DNA of 64,000 nt, from the NCBI GenBank assembly GCA_964036275.1, contig OZ038433.1:36179336-36243335 (forward strand). The letters run 5' to 3'. Within the stretch, counting starts at the first letter, position 1, and each line of letters starts with the position of its first letter. The notes below the pieces were generated by a model. It saw only the letters and a program-made list of their open reading frames with translations, ran no database searches and was not told the DNA's origin. Made by a program: the position numbers and the translations under genes. Below, one piece after another: positions 17,108-28,700 of this stretch. This DNA comes from Litoditis marina. Taxonomy: Eukaryota > Nematoda > Chromadorea > Rhabditida > Rhabditidae.

Positions 17108-17770
17108 TAGTGTTTTTGTTTTCAACCCAGTTGTGCCTGTAAATTGATTCACAGGCCAGTCAGAAAATGCTTCGTTCAAGTGCACATACCAACAATTTTG
17201 AACATTGGAAATCTTAAGTATCGAGGTGTCGTGAAGTGTCACGATTTGATTTTAATTCATTTTTGTCCGCCCGCCTGTCTTCTTTTGAATTCTTGTAGTT
17301 CGCGCCGATCGATAATATTGGCCCCGCCACGAATGCCCTGCGCAATTACTAGTGGTACGGTGGCTAGTTGCGATTGTAATTTGGGCCTAAATTCACAAGG
17401 ATTCGAGCAGAGATTCAGATTCACTCTTCCGTTTCTCGCATCATTGCGATGGTCTCCGGGTCAACTTGACCTGTGGCTTCTATATGATCGCCTTATCTTT
17501 CCCCTTTTTGAATGAATGAGCACACACCAGTGGTCGCTCTCATTTTCCTGTATTTTTTTCCCTCGTCCAGACTATTCTGACAACCTGCTCCCCCCCCCCC
17601 CTCTTTCCCCATATCCAGTCTGTTATACTGGGAACCCAAAGCTTTAAGCTTTCACCCCAGTCCCATGTGGCTGTTCTCTCTCCACCCCTATATACTACCA
17701 ACGCAGTAGTATTATTGCCTGGTTTTATATTCCCCTCCCCTTCTCGACTCGTCTACAATGGTATTCTTGG
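17108..17770. other. Non-coding spacer with C-rich run
   Basis: No gene recognised. A pyrimidine-rich tract including a poly-C run lies near 17587-17606. The open frame at 17144-17515 has no motif or splice context. Confidence 0.4.
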
Positions 17771-17976
17771 TATAGGATTTTTCAAACCGTTGTGGACACC
17801 GTACCATCGATTTTGTATGGGACGGGGTTTGGCGAGCGGCCAGTTCGTCTGCGTATCATTGATCTACTCACTCTCTCAACTGCTGGCAGATAATCAACGA
17901 CTGCTCGCCCCGCATCGCTCAATCAATCGAACCCGCATCGCTCAATCAATCGAAGGGAAAATGGCGACTATACCAT
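17771..17976 (+). repeat. Dispersed repeat B, copy 1
   Basis: About 200 bp nearly identical to the reverse complement of 29478-29674, with only scattered substitutions. This copy contains a local duplication of a ~22-bp piece ending ATCAATCGAA (about 17910-17955). Both copies preserve an open frame, but so few changes have accumulated that this is not evidence of coding. Confidence 0.8.
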
Positions 17977-18143
17977 TCCGTTGGATCATCGGGAATGGAA
18001 CTCACACTTGATATTGAATTTAAGAAACATATGGTTATCATTTCTTTTGTTCATGATGTAAACCACTGCGTTAGTAAAGTTTCCAGAGTAACCACTGAAC
18101 CACCACACAGCGCAATAAAATACCATAGGAAATCTGGGACTAC

Positions 18144-18940
18144 AGGTAAACTCGTAGTAAACTAGTAGTAGTAGTAAAGGAGGAGTACTCCCTCAGTAGA
18201 GTAGGGGTATACTGGTAGAAAACTAGTAGTAAATACGGACGTCAAATTAAAAAATGCATTTTGGCAGTCTAAAACTATTTTGTTTACGTTACATCATCAA
18301 CTCAGAATTGAAATCACAGTGAATGGTAGGCATTATAAGCACGTAGACAGTCAGTAGTAACTTACTCGTAGGCTAGTAGTAAACCTGTAGTACTCTAACT
18401 AGGCAGAAAAGTGCTGAACATTCATAATAGGGGAAACTTTATATCGAATTAGTGCTACTATAGAACGGGCTTAAGTATAAGGTTTTTTGTTAGGGCTCGT
18501 GGTGCATTCACGTTATTCCATAGTGAGCGCTGAACATTGAAGCGCGCCTGTAATCGTGTACGATTGTGGCCGCCCTCAGACATCAGCAGCGTGGCGCAGT
18601 GGTAAGGGTCTCGTTTCAGAAGCGAGAGCTCGAGAGTTCGAGTCCCGGATGGTGTAAAACATGGTAAACAGCACAGTAATGCAATAGAGGGTAACATAAC
18701 TACTTATAGAAGATATGGATCCTAAAAAATATCATTTATTTTATTTTAATTTAATTTTTCAAAGTTGACTTTTACCACAGATAAACTAGTAGCTGACCAC
18801 CGTCTCACTAGTAGTTTGGTAGGAGTAGAACTATAGTTTAACTCCTCCCCTACGCCTACATTACTACAGGAAAACTAGTAGTTTACTAGCAGTAGAATAG
18901 GGGTGTGATAGGAGTTCACTAGTAGTTTACTTGTCGTTAT
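18144..18940. repeat. CTAGTAG-rich foldback-like element with a tRNA-like core
   Basis: Left part (about 18144-18240 and 18340-18395) and right part (about 18785-18935) are packed with ACTAGTAG or its complement, arranged as imperfect inverted arms. Between them, at 18594-18656, lies a tRNA-like sequence with box A TGGCGCAGTGGTAAGG and box B GAGTTCGAGTCCC. No matching acceptor stem can be drawn, so this is tRNA-derived rather than a functional gene. The rest of 17977-19767 is featureless. Confidence 0.5.
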
Positions 18941-19767
18941 AGAATCACTGTGTACACTCTGGTTTATTTTCACGAGGTAAGAAACAGGCAAAACCTCGGT
19001 TCGCGACATGCTAATATAAATTCGATCTCTGCTGCAAAGGTTGTCAATTTTGGTTGTTGATGTAATTTTCTTTGGTTGTAAATGTTAAGTCATTTTCACT
19101 TTCAGTCAACGGTGTTTGGTGTTTTACAACTAGATGGCGCTCAATGTCATTGTATTTTTCAGAACAAGCAGCAGACCTCAACGCCTGAATCCGTGATACG
19201 AGAGTCACAAATGTCGCATTGCAAAAACATGAATCCGTATGTCTCATTCTTTAAAGATATTCTGAAAATGGAAAGGTGTCAAAGTCTGTAACTACATAAT
19301 AAGAGGCTTCAATTTACGGCATTATTCTTTGGACTTGTCCTACTTTCTTTGAAAAATACTGATCCGAAAAATGTTGTTTCGAATGTTACAAGATCTCGAA
19401 AATGTGGTTTAATTTCGAAAGCTCAGAAGATTTGTGATTATCAAACGTAATTAGAGTGTTTTCTGACGGCTCCTTGTTTTGTAGTGATATCTTTGACAGC
19501 TTGAACACATTTATTGTAATTCAACATCTGTCTTTCTTGGTATGTTAAATAAACAGAAAAAACTCAAAAGCGCGAACATAAATAGTGTTCGCAGGTGAAA
19601 TGATCAAAGTTTGATTGGATAAATCACTTATGCACCCGAGGCGACTAAATTATCCAGTATTCGCGGTGCTCTTCAATCTTTCCTTATTTATCGGCGCGAG
19701 ATTATTTCATAAAACATTCATATAATACTTTGCCACATCAGGGCCTTGTTCCATTTGTTCTTCAGTA

Positions 19768-22700
19768 ATGACGTATGAGTTTGACTACAAGTTCCACAAA
19801 ACCGTGATTTATACCGGCATATTCACTTTTACCTTCCTGGGCGTATTTGGCAACGTGAACATTGTCGTGCTGCACTTTCGGAAACCACAACTGCAAACGA
19901 AATACGGTAATTGTTTCTCGAGGAATGAATACTGGTCTACAGAAAACACAAACTGGAAAAACTGTCACATGAAAATTATAGTGGGTGACAAATTTATAAA
20001 ATTATGTCTCTCACCTAGCATCGAACCTGCGATAAAAATATTTGTAGCAGGCCGCTAAGCGCTGCGCTATTAGGCAGGGTTCATACTTTTTGCTGCCAAC
20101 TCCGGCAGCAGCAGCAGCCGCTGCCAAGCATTTGGGCAGCGCTGCCGAAATGTTGTTGCTGCCGGAGTCAGCAGCATGAAATGGCGACAAGAAAGTATGA
20201 ACGCATTTTGCTGCTCAGATTTTCTTTTCTTAACAATTTCATACTTACTTAGCTACTTAGTTTTTTTCAATAATATTTTATGACCGTTTTCATTATATTA
20301 TTTTTTGAAAACTCCAGATGGATGTAATTTTTTAAAACAATATAGAATGTGAATTCGTCGTAATTGCACCCGATGGGACTAAATTTTATGACATTCGGCA
20401 GTAGCCTGTAGATATATTGAATTCTAGATTACAACGTTCATCTTTACTTTATGTCCCCACTGGATATGAAGCGGAACAAGTAATTTCTAGGTACTCACGG
20501 AAGCGACGCGACCAAAAATTAGAAAAGTCGAAATTATTATCGTAGCAGCCGGAGAAATTCTCATTTTACAATTGCAAAAGTGATTTGGGATAAATGTCCA
20601 ATGTCCACTCGAAAAAGATCGATGAATTTGGGACAAAATGTAGGGCACAGCGGGTTCTGGCTTATGACTTATGAGATAATTTTTTGGTGGGACCTTTTTT
20701 ATTCATTGAATGACCTCTCCCTCCAGGCGAATCAAGTGGGCGACGATTCCGCTAAAACCGATTCAGCGTGCAAGGTAAATAGGAACCTTTTCAGCTAACA
20801 CGTTTTGAGCTCGGATTTTCCAGCTAGTACCGTTTTAAGCTTGGACTTTTCAAGGTAGGAAAGTTTAGTTGATATTTTTAGCGGTTAACACCTGAACAAT
20901 GGTTTTTTTAACACTTTCATACTTCACGTGGAAATGTTGGCAGTTTGAACCTGGACATGGGTTAATAGATCAGATGTGGTGTAATCGACCACGGGAACCT
21001 TCGTATTGAGTCAAATTTGATGAAATTAGGATATTCCCGGTGCTCGACGACCACCAAGCGAGGCCCCAGCGTACCAGAAGATTTACCAGTGGACATTTTT
21101 GCGGACTTAAAAGCAGTAAAAGTTTGAATTTGAAAAAAAGTATTTCTCGGAGCGGGTCACCTTTAACGTCAAGTCGATATTCGATTTCCCTATCGTTAAC
21201 ATCCTCTTCTCTGGAAGTTGGACCCCGTACGAAGGAATTTGAATAATTTATACTTTAGCCCCCCACCACCTGTAACCCCGTATCGATATTCGTAATCCCC
21301 ATGATCGATTACCCCATCCACGAATATTTCGTTCGAAAATACTCGTTTTGGCCACCATGATACTTTAGCCCCCCCCCCCCACCACCTTTAACATTATGTC
21401 TATGTTCGATTCTCGTGGTCGATTACACCATATCTGATTCATTAACCCATGTCCAGGCTCAAACTGCCAACATTTCCACGTGAAGTATGAAAGTGTTAAA
21501 ATAAAACCGATTTTCAGGTGTAAATTGCTAAAAATATCAATTAAACTTTCCTACCGTGAAAAAAAACCAAAATTTTTTTTTCGAAAATGAGTAAAAACAA
21601 TGTTTCATGGATCAAAAGGAGTTGGCTACATGTCATGCAGTTTGCTAGCGACCAAACTGCAATTGCTGCTCGAGTCGGCAGCAAATTGCTGCCGGCTGCA
21701 ACAAATGTCGCGTGAGTTGGCAGCAAAAAGTATGAACGCAGAGTTGGCAGCAGATTGTTGCTGCTTGCTGCCGGCAGCAAGTTTTGCAGTCGGCCGCACG
21801 ATCGATAATCACACTTTGCATGTTGCTGCTGCTGCTGCCAGAGTTGGCAGCAAAAAGTATGAACCCTGCCTTAGAGTACACATCGACAGGTGTTCAAATC
21901 GAAGACATGTGTCGTACACAGCGGAAAGTGAGACATACAGTACCCTTCCGCCTTTCCGTTGGCGACGACTATATAGTTGTATTGTGAACATAAGTTTGAA
22001 AAACAGACACCACGTCTTGTACTGCAAGAACAAAAATTAGGTCTTCAATGCATACGTTTTCTATGTTCTCGAAATCCACAGATAAGTGACTTATTTGAAT
22101 ATTGATTAAAGGTGTATTGCTCTGTTCACTCTCACTGTTTCAAACATTTTGTCTATTATTCGAGTGGATTGGCGTGGGATACAGCTTGTCAGGTTAGAAT
22201 CTGATGTTTTTTCATGTGATAACAGAAATTAACCTGCCATACGCAAACTTATCAACAATGTTTTAACATTGTTTTTGCATCATCAACAGAAATAGGAATG
22301 GTGAACACGTGTTTGTGATCATGAGCCGTTCGACTTAATGTCAAACTACTCTACAATTTGAGACAGCATTTGCATTCATGTAACAGTGGGCCTACAGCAT
22401 GACTAGCACACTGTACATCTCACTCAATTCTGTGGAATGTCCAACATTTCAAGTAAAACTTTTTTCAGGCGCTGTTGTGTACCGATCGGTGTGTTTTCCT
22501 ATCTTGAGTCCATATATCTTTACTCATTGTATGCAGACCGGACTTCTTGCAACAATTTCGCTTGATCTACTTGTTTCGATGATATTCCCAATATGGTACG
22601 AGCACACTTTAAATTTATCTTCAAAGCTTGACTAACGTGGACACAAAGTCCGGGGACTTTGTGTCAACGACGTTAGTCAAGCTTTGCCGTGAACCTCCAT

Positions 22701-25021
22701 GTACATAGCGGGGAGGTGGCTGGTACTTGGCGGGTCTGAGACTTGGCCGTGACACCACAGGTACCTAGCCGTGAAGGTTCTGGTGTATGGCGGGAGATAG
22801 CGGGAACATAGGTGATACAACGCCAGGTAGGAGCTAAGTCTCCGCTAAGTACCTGACTCTTCACGGCCAAGTTCTCGGATAAATGTCATACAGCTCGTAG
22901 ACCAACCTTTAGTTGTTAAATGACATTTGTAGGACAAGAAAAAAACAGGAAACATACAAAAGCAATCATACAGTCATTCAATACAGAACCCACAGCTGAT
23001 CTCCAGCTTTGGTTTTAACTCAAACTGTTGTTGGATAAAAGTCAAAATTTCCTAGAAAGTTGTAACCTGCATTCAAAGTGTATTTTATCCCGATCGGTAT
23101 TCAGGCATCGCATTACCGACGTGTACAGATACTGTTTCGTTCTTTGCGTTCCCACGATGATATATGGAGGGTGTTCCGTGGTATTTGGTTACATTTACAT
23201 GGATGATACTGTCTTGAAAATGTGCAACCCTCCTGCCAGTCTACACCCAACAGGTTCGCCCATCTCTCTCTCCCTCTCTCTATATCTCTCTCTTTCTATT
23301 TATGTATCTTCTTCTCTTTCTTCTCTTACTTTATCGCTCTCTATGACTCTCTCTCTTCTCTTTCTTTCACATATCACAGAGCGTCACTTTTTCTGTTCAC
23401 GGAATAGTTGCTCACTTCACCTGTTCAAATCAACTGTATGATTGAAATCCCGTGGTTGTTTGTCACGTGACGTTGCCATTCACACAGTCAAACAACAACA
23501 CAGCAAAGAAAAGACAATACGCATGTTTGACACGTGCATGCCCACGCTTTCCAGCCTACATGCTCAAAGTACGAACTGAGTGTTACTGTGCGCGTGCTTA
23601 TTCAGAGAAATACCGATAATTCACTTACATACGCATATGAGGAACTCGGGTTCGAATAAAAACACAAAAAAGAACGATGATAATACTAATCACTAAATAC
23701 AAAACCTCAGAGCAGAAGAATAAATTGAAATAGGATTTATCATTATAGGGCTTCACATGGGTCAACGAACAGATGGCTATACTTTCCGCAGTAAAACATT
23801 GTAGAGGTTCATTTTCATGGGATTAATTTCACTCGCTCATGTGTCTATCATCAAAGACAATAAGAAAATATAAGTTGTAATTTCATCTGCTTACACAGCC
23901 GTGTTTCTGGAAGTATGACCGACCACATTAGATCGAATCAAATAATACAGTTTTGTCGTTCAATCAACGATCAGTGAATGTTTTAGTTAACTATTACTGG
24001 TACTTGGGCGCCCTGTTGGCCGGAGCAATTACTATCGCCAACTATGGAATCACTTTTCTCATAATTTATTGTGAGAGTGAGTTTTGTATTATTTTGCAAC
24101 GAACTTCTAGAATCAACTGGCTGAGTGTGAAAATTGTTTGAATGTACAAAGAAAATGTTTCGATATATACCCAACCTCTGAGATATATGAGATCCACATT
24201 ACTAAACATTTTATCGCTCTTGTAATCTGTCACTTCTGATATGAAGTGATAGTGTGTTTCGGTCGATTATTCCCTGAACGAGAACTGAAATTGAACACTT
24301 TTAGGTAAAACAAATCGAGCTCGTCTGGAGACAGAGTTGAAAGTCATGAAAACACTAACGGTCATTCTGCTGGTGTTCGTGTTCTCCCGTTACGTGGGAA
24401 CAGTTGTTGTGAACATTCTTCACTTCTTGAAAACTGACCAGGCGATCATCACATTGTACCAGGATTACAACGTCAGTCACAGTGAAGTTCACGTTGATAT
24501 CACCGGAAAGAGTTTATACTTCTTATTTCGTTACATTACACGTTTGCTGTGTATACCACCTAACACAAAAGTTTGAACCGGAAAAAAATTAGTGGCACAC
24601 TCGGCTGGCACTCACTCTGTGAGAGATATTGAAAACGAACTGTAACCATGATCATCCATACTATTGTCTGTTCATGCACAACATACTTTGTGGTCTGTTT
24701 TTCACGTTGATCTAAATTCCTCAATTATTGGGGGTCATTTGATTTTGGCGGACATGTAAATTAGACAATTGTCAATACTTGAAGAAATTCGGGTTCTCTG
24801 CTCTACATATTCAAATTTAGGTGTTTTTCGCGTTAATGTGCTACAGTCAGAACTTCTACGTGAGTTATTGGAGGAGTTCTGAGTACCGTCTACAACTGAA
24901 GGATCAACTGGTCAAACTAAACAACATCGTCAATCCCTTCCATAAAATAAATGAGATCAGCAGGGTGACAGTCGTACAAACGATCACCAACAGAACGAGA
25001 AATTCGTCCATTAGATTGTGA
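19768..25021 (+). CDS. Nematode serpentine receptor, srsx-like, 7 exons
   Basis: Seven-transmembrane chemoreceptor-type GPCR, expected in sensory-neuron membranes. Exons: 19768-19906, 22112-22192, 22469-22595, 23105-23253, 23987-24076, 24305-24471, 24821-25021. All phases agree (1,1,2,1,1,0) and give 317 residues, normal for srsx. TM1 carries GVFGNVNI near residues 25-32. Exon 2 is TM2 (LLCSLSLFQTFCLLFE). Exon 3 ends TM3 with LDLLVSMIFPIW followed by HR in exon 4, a conserved srsx-type junction. Exon 4 holds TM4 and Cys-containing loop 2, exon 5 TM5, exon 6 TM6, and exon 7 TM7 (ALMCYSQNFYVSYW) followed by SSEYR and a basic tail. Most exons are shorter than a typical ORF cutoff. Intron 1 (2.2 kb) is inflated by a SINE and a MITE; intron 4 has a CT-rich microsatellite. 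Subfamily call is by motif only. Confidence 0.9.
19984..21985 (-). mobile_element. tRNA-derived SINE, copy 2, split by a MITE
   Basis: Minus-strand copy of the SINE at 6921-7125. The body is at about 21874-21985, with CAGCGGAAAGTGAGA and CCGCCTTTCCGTT; the tRNA-like part is at about 19984-20069, with box B as GGTTCGAT in complement. The two pieces are separated exactly by the 20073-21870 element, so the SINE was present first. It sits in intron 1 of the srsx gene. Confidence 0.8.
20073..21870. mobile_element. 1.8-kb MITE with TTA target duplication (PIF/Harbinger-like)
   Basis: The ends are inverted: GGCAGGGTTCATACTTTTTG at the left and its reverse complement at the right (about 21851-21870), extending further through GCTGCCAACTC. 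TTA flanks both sides (20070-20072 and 21871-21873), the target duplication typical of PIF/Harbinger elements. The subterminal zones are full of GCAGC motifs. A second inverted repeat of ~140 bp lies inside (20854-20994 and 21411-21555). No transposase frame is present, so it is non-autonomous. Confidence 0.85.
22622..22686. repeat. Perfect-arm hairpin in srsx intron 3
   Basis: CAAAGCTTGACTAACGT at 22622-22638 is reversed at about 22670-22686, and inside it GACACAAAGTCC pairs with GGACTTTGTGTC, leaving almost no loop. Directly downstream (22687-22870) are short degenerate repeats sharing GCCGTGA and TAGCGG. Confidence 0.85.
23260..23358 (+). repeat. CT-rich microsatellite in srsx intron 4
   Basis: CTCTCTCT runs interrupted by TA and TTC begin a few bases after the exon 4 donor. 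Low-complexity sequence, no coding role. Confidence 0.85.
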
Positions 25022-25716
25022 TGAAATCGAGCGGTTCAGCAGTGTCTCGTGAAATTTAAAATACACGTTAGATATTGGGCTATTCACATTGCACATACTT
25101 GCATATCAAAATATGTATACATATCTTTCTAACATGACAAGAAACTATGATGTTTACAGTATTTGTTGTTTTTCTTTAAAGCGTACCATTATAGTGTAAA
25201 TGCCATATAATTTTTATCACTTCAGTATCGTGTTCTGTCGTATTTTAAGGTTGTCATTAACTTTATCCACATTTCAACTGTTCACACTTTCATATGCATA
25301 AATATCACAAAACCTGAAAGTCCTCAAACTATTCCTGTTGTTGTTTGAACAAACTTCATGAGGAACATACGGGAAACTCAAAGAAACATGTTGAACATAA
25401 TTTTCATATACAAAACGTTTTCAAAAGAACACGCGATGACGCAACAAAAACAGGTCAACTCATCATTAGGCGAAAATATCATGTTTATATAGCCACTATT
25501 TATATTGTAAACCAACTGAACCCGTTTGGCGTTCAAAGAAGATATTTTAAACAATATCACACACTCATGTAAAAACATTTCCTGATAAAAAAGCGCCTAG
25601 TATAGTCACGTGCAACTCATCACAATTCGTAGTTCTGAAATGATAAAGTGCAATTTTCCACGTTTCACGTGACTATTCTATTAACTAGTATTTGTCATTT
25701 AGAAAGAGAAGTGCAT
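25022..25716. other. Convergent spacer between srsx and Spinster genes
   Basis: Holds the 3' flanks of two genes that point at each other. No exon or repeat recognised. No clear AATAAA was assigned. Confidence 0.45.
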
Positions 25717-28700
25717 CTAGAAACGACATGTGGAATCGCTGGAATGAGACTGAGCGTCCAAGTCTTTCTCTTTGAGTTCCGTCAATGAATCAGGCGAATC
25801 CGTTCGGTCCGCATCCGCGCTGCTTTGGCCTGAAAAGTTGTGTCAGTAAAAGAATGAATCAGAAGTAACAGACACTTTCTTGCCCTAAATCTCGTTCATA
25901 TACTTTCAGGAAAATTCGAGCTAAATCTTCATTGAATGTTGGCACAGAAAAAAACGAAACTATCGTGATATGTATTGTTTGTTTCGAACTCCACAGGGAC
26001 TGTTTTAGTTTTGTCTCCATCCGTCACGTTCTGATATGAACGAGTGAAATATAAAACTGGTTGAATTGCTATTGTTCAACGATCAATACGTAACATAACA
26101 TACTACCTCTGACCTTTTACATCAACTTTTTCTTACTATTTGAAAAGTTCATATTTGAAACAAGTCGGCAAGTCGCGTGTTGAGAGTTGTTTGACTATCC
26201 AGTCAAGTGCTCCACTCACCCATAGCCTTTTGGTATTTTTTCTGATCTCTGACCAGAACCATTGCCGTAATATAGTACAGCACTCCACTGATAACGAGAA
26301 GGGGCACCGTGACAAAGGAGGCTTTTATGAGGGCCTGATACTGTGATTTCGGATCGGTCCTTCCGCTTCGGAACTTATCTGACACCTGAAAACTATTTGT
26401 TGCACTATCCTTTGAAAAGACTGGATTTTGTTTTTAATGTTGTACGGTTTGTGAAATGCACCATATAGTCACGTAAAACGTGCAAAACACATCATAGGTC
26501 AGAAACGTGTCCTGAGGTAAGTTTCTGTCATGGTGTTTCGCGTGAAAACATTGTATAGGCATGGTCTCAGAGCAGGCGACAGTCGCAGAGTTTTTACTTT
26601 ATTTCACGTGAATGGGATCGTCATTTCTATTTTATGGCCTTTTATATCGGATTTCATTAAAAAATATTGTCTTAGAGAGACTGAAGTGAATTGTTGAGTT
26701 ACCAAACAAAACTAACCACTCCGATCAAATAGGGTCCAGTGGCGTCACCGAACAAATGCGAAAACAGCATAAAGTAAGAGAAGGCAGTACTCCGCTTCGA
26801 TGGAACGATGACTCCCTGGAATAATAAGCGGTCATTACAAGAAATGAACGAACAGATAGTAGTCTACTTCAAGTTCCAATGCATTCAAATGTATCAAAAC
26901 AAACTACCGTTCCGTCATCAAATTTATCATTGCATATAACAACTGCCACCATTGTAGATTTACGGATTTTTATTATTCGCGGTAAACTCACCATTAACAT
27001 GTCCACGTTGAGACCCCAGTTGAGAGAGAGGAACAGAATCAAAATGCCCATCATACACTGTAAACGAAAATGTTTGTTCGAAATCGAGAATACACATTAA
27101 TGAATAATTGATGAAACCACACATGACTACAGCCATTTTTGAATAGGGATGCACTGTGCACCCTTGTGTCAATGTTACATAAGACATTCGTGATGGTTAT
27201 TACCAGTTATGGACAAAATATCTGAAAATACGTTCTGGTTGTGTTTCTCCTTCACATACCCAGAGCAGAATGAGACTGTGATGTCCGAACAAGAAAGCGA
27301 CTGCCAGAAGTGGCGCAGCGACGAAGGCTCCCGTGCCGGACACAAGAGGCTGCGATCGAGGGGTCTGTATTAAGCGGAACGGACCAGTTCCGTTCTTTAT
27401 CCACTGAAAAACAATTATATACTATTTCATCAATAATAAACTCCGTGTAACTTCAATATTACTCTGAGCGTTTCCACAAGATATGCTTAAAATCAAGATA
27501 ACTATATAAATTGGTCCACAAACATGAGTGGTACAAGCTCGATGATACTAATAAACAAAGTTCAAAATTGTTCTGACTGCACGTTTGTTCTATATCACTT
27601 CACGTCATGTGTAGGGTTCTATCAGTTGTACACATCTGCAAGTCAGAGTACGTACGGCCGTGAATGTGCCTCCCGAAACGTTTGTGTAAAACTAGCGATA
27701 AATAGGAAACATCTGTAATTCACCCATGCTTGTTAAATATTAGTTGGCAACCAACCCCTGCCAACAGTGTGCCGAGTGTTACTCCAACCAAACCAGAAAT
27801 GGTAGTTATGCCACCAAAAATGAGCCCAATTCTGAAATTATTATTTTACTAACCAACACAGGTAAACTGTGAAAATTAGTGTTATGAAAGATAATTTTCT
27901 TTTCACTCGTTTGTTTTGAGCGAAGAATAACCGGTAGCAACCTACGATTGATGCACATATTTGCTTTTGTAAGATAATTAGTGCATAGAACAACTGTAAA
28001 AACACGTATTCTATCCAGGGTGATATCCGTAAATTCACTCACGAGTCAGCATCGGCTTTCGGTAACTCATCGGTGCTCTCCAGGTTATTCTGCCAAGCCA
28101 TCAGATATTCGATTATTGTTGGTTCCCACCACGTGAGAGTACCGGTAACGAAGACCAGACATGTGTAACCGATCGTGCAAGCCACATACGTAGGACTGCA
28201 AATACAACAATGAATTATCAAAGTATTTTGAAAATTATTCAGTTAGTGACGGAGAGAAACCATGAGAAGCGTCCGTAAAAACATAAGTGTTACGTAGCCA
28301 AAACGTGATCTCTCGATGACACTATTTGACTAACAAATGTTGTTTGTCGGCAGCATTCGCATAAGACAACAACAAAAACAACAACAACGAATGTTGTTTG
28401 TCAACACGTACATCTGGACAAGGGCCTTGAGGTCCTCCCAATAAGAAGTGTCTGTTTTCTCTTCGGCACCGCCGTCCACAGCATCCGCACCTCCTCTCAC
28501 AGGCTCATGCACAAACAAAACAAGCAGAATAGTGGCGATGGCTCCTGTAAAGGTGAATGAAATAAAAATGATGACGATGGCCCCTGTAACGGTGAAAAAC
28601 ATCAAACAAGTAACAGTAATATTGCTCAGTGAAAAATTCACTCTAATTTGTTTTGACGCTGATTGAAGACGATTTTTGGTTTTCCCAAAGGGTTCGGACC

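Noticed and set aside
17667..18011. Protein-coding frame shared with 29514-29711
   Set aside because: Both are copies of dispersed repeat B; similarity extends equally at all codon positions, giving no sign of coding selection.
18594..18656. tRNA gene with apparent CAG anticodon
   Set aside because: Box A and B are good and a five-pair anticodon stem can be drawn, but no seven-base acceptor stem pairs and no Leu-type variable arm is seen. Treated as tRNA-derived repeat.
21541..22040. Overlapping frames rich in Ala, Cys, Gln and Leu
   Set aside because: They arise from GCAGC/GCTGC subterminal repeats of the TTA-flanked MITE in every frame.
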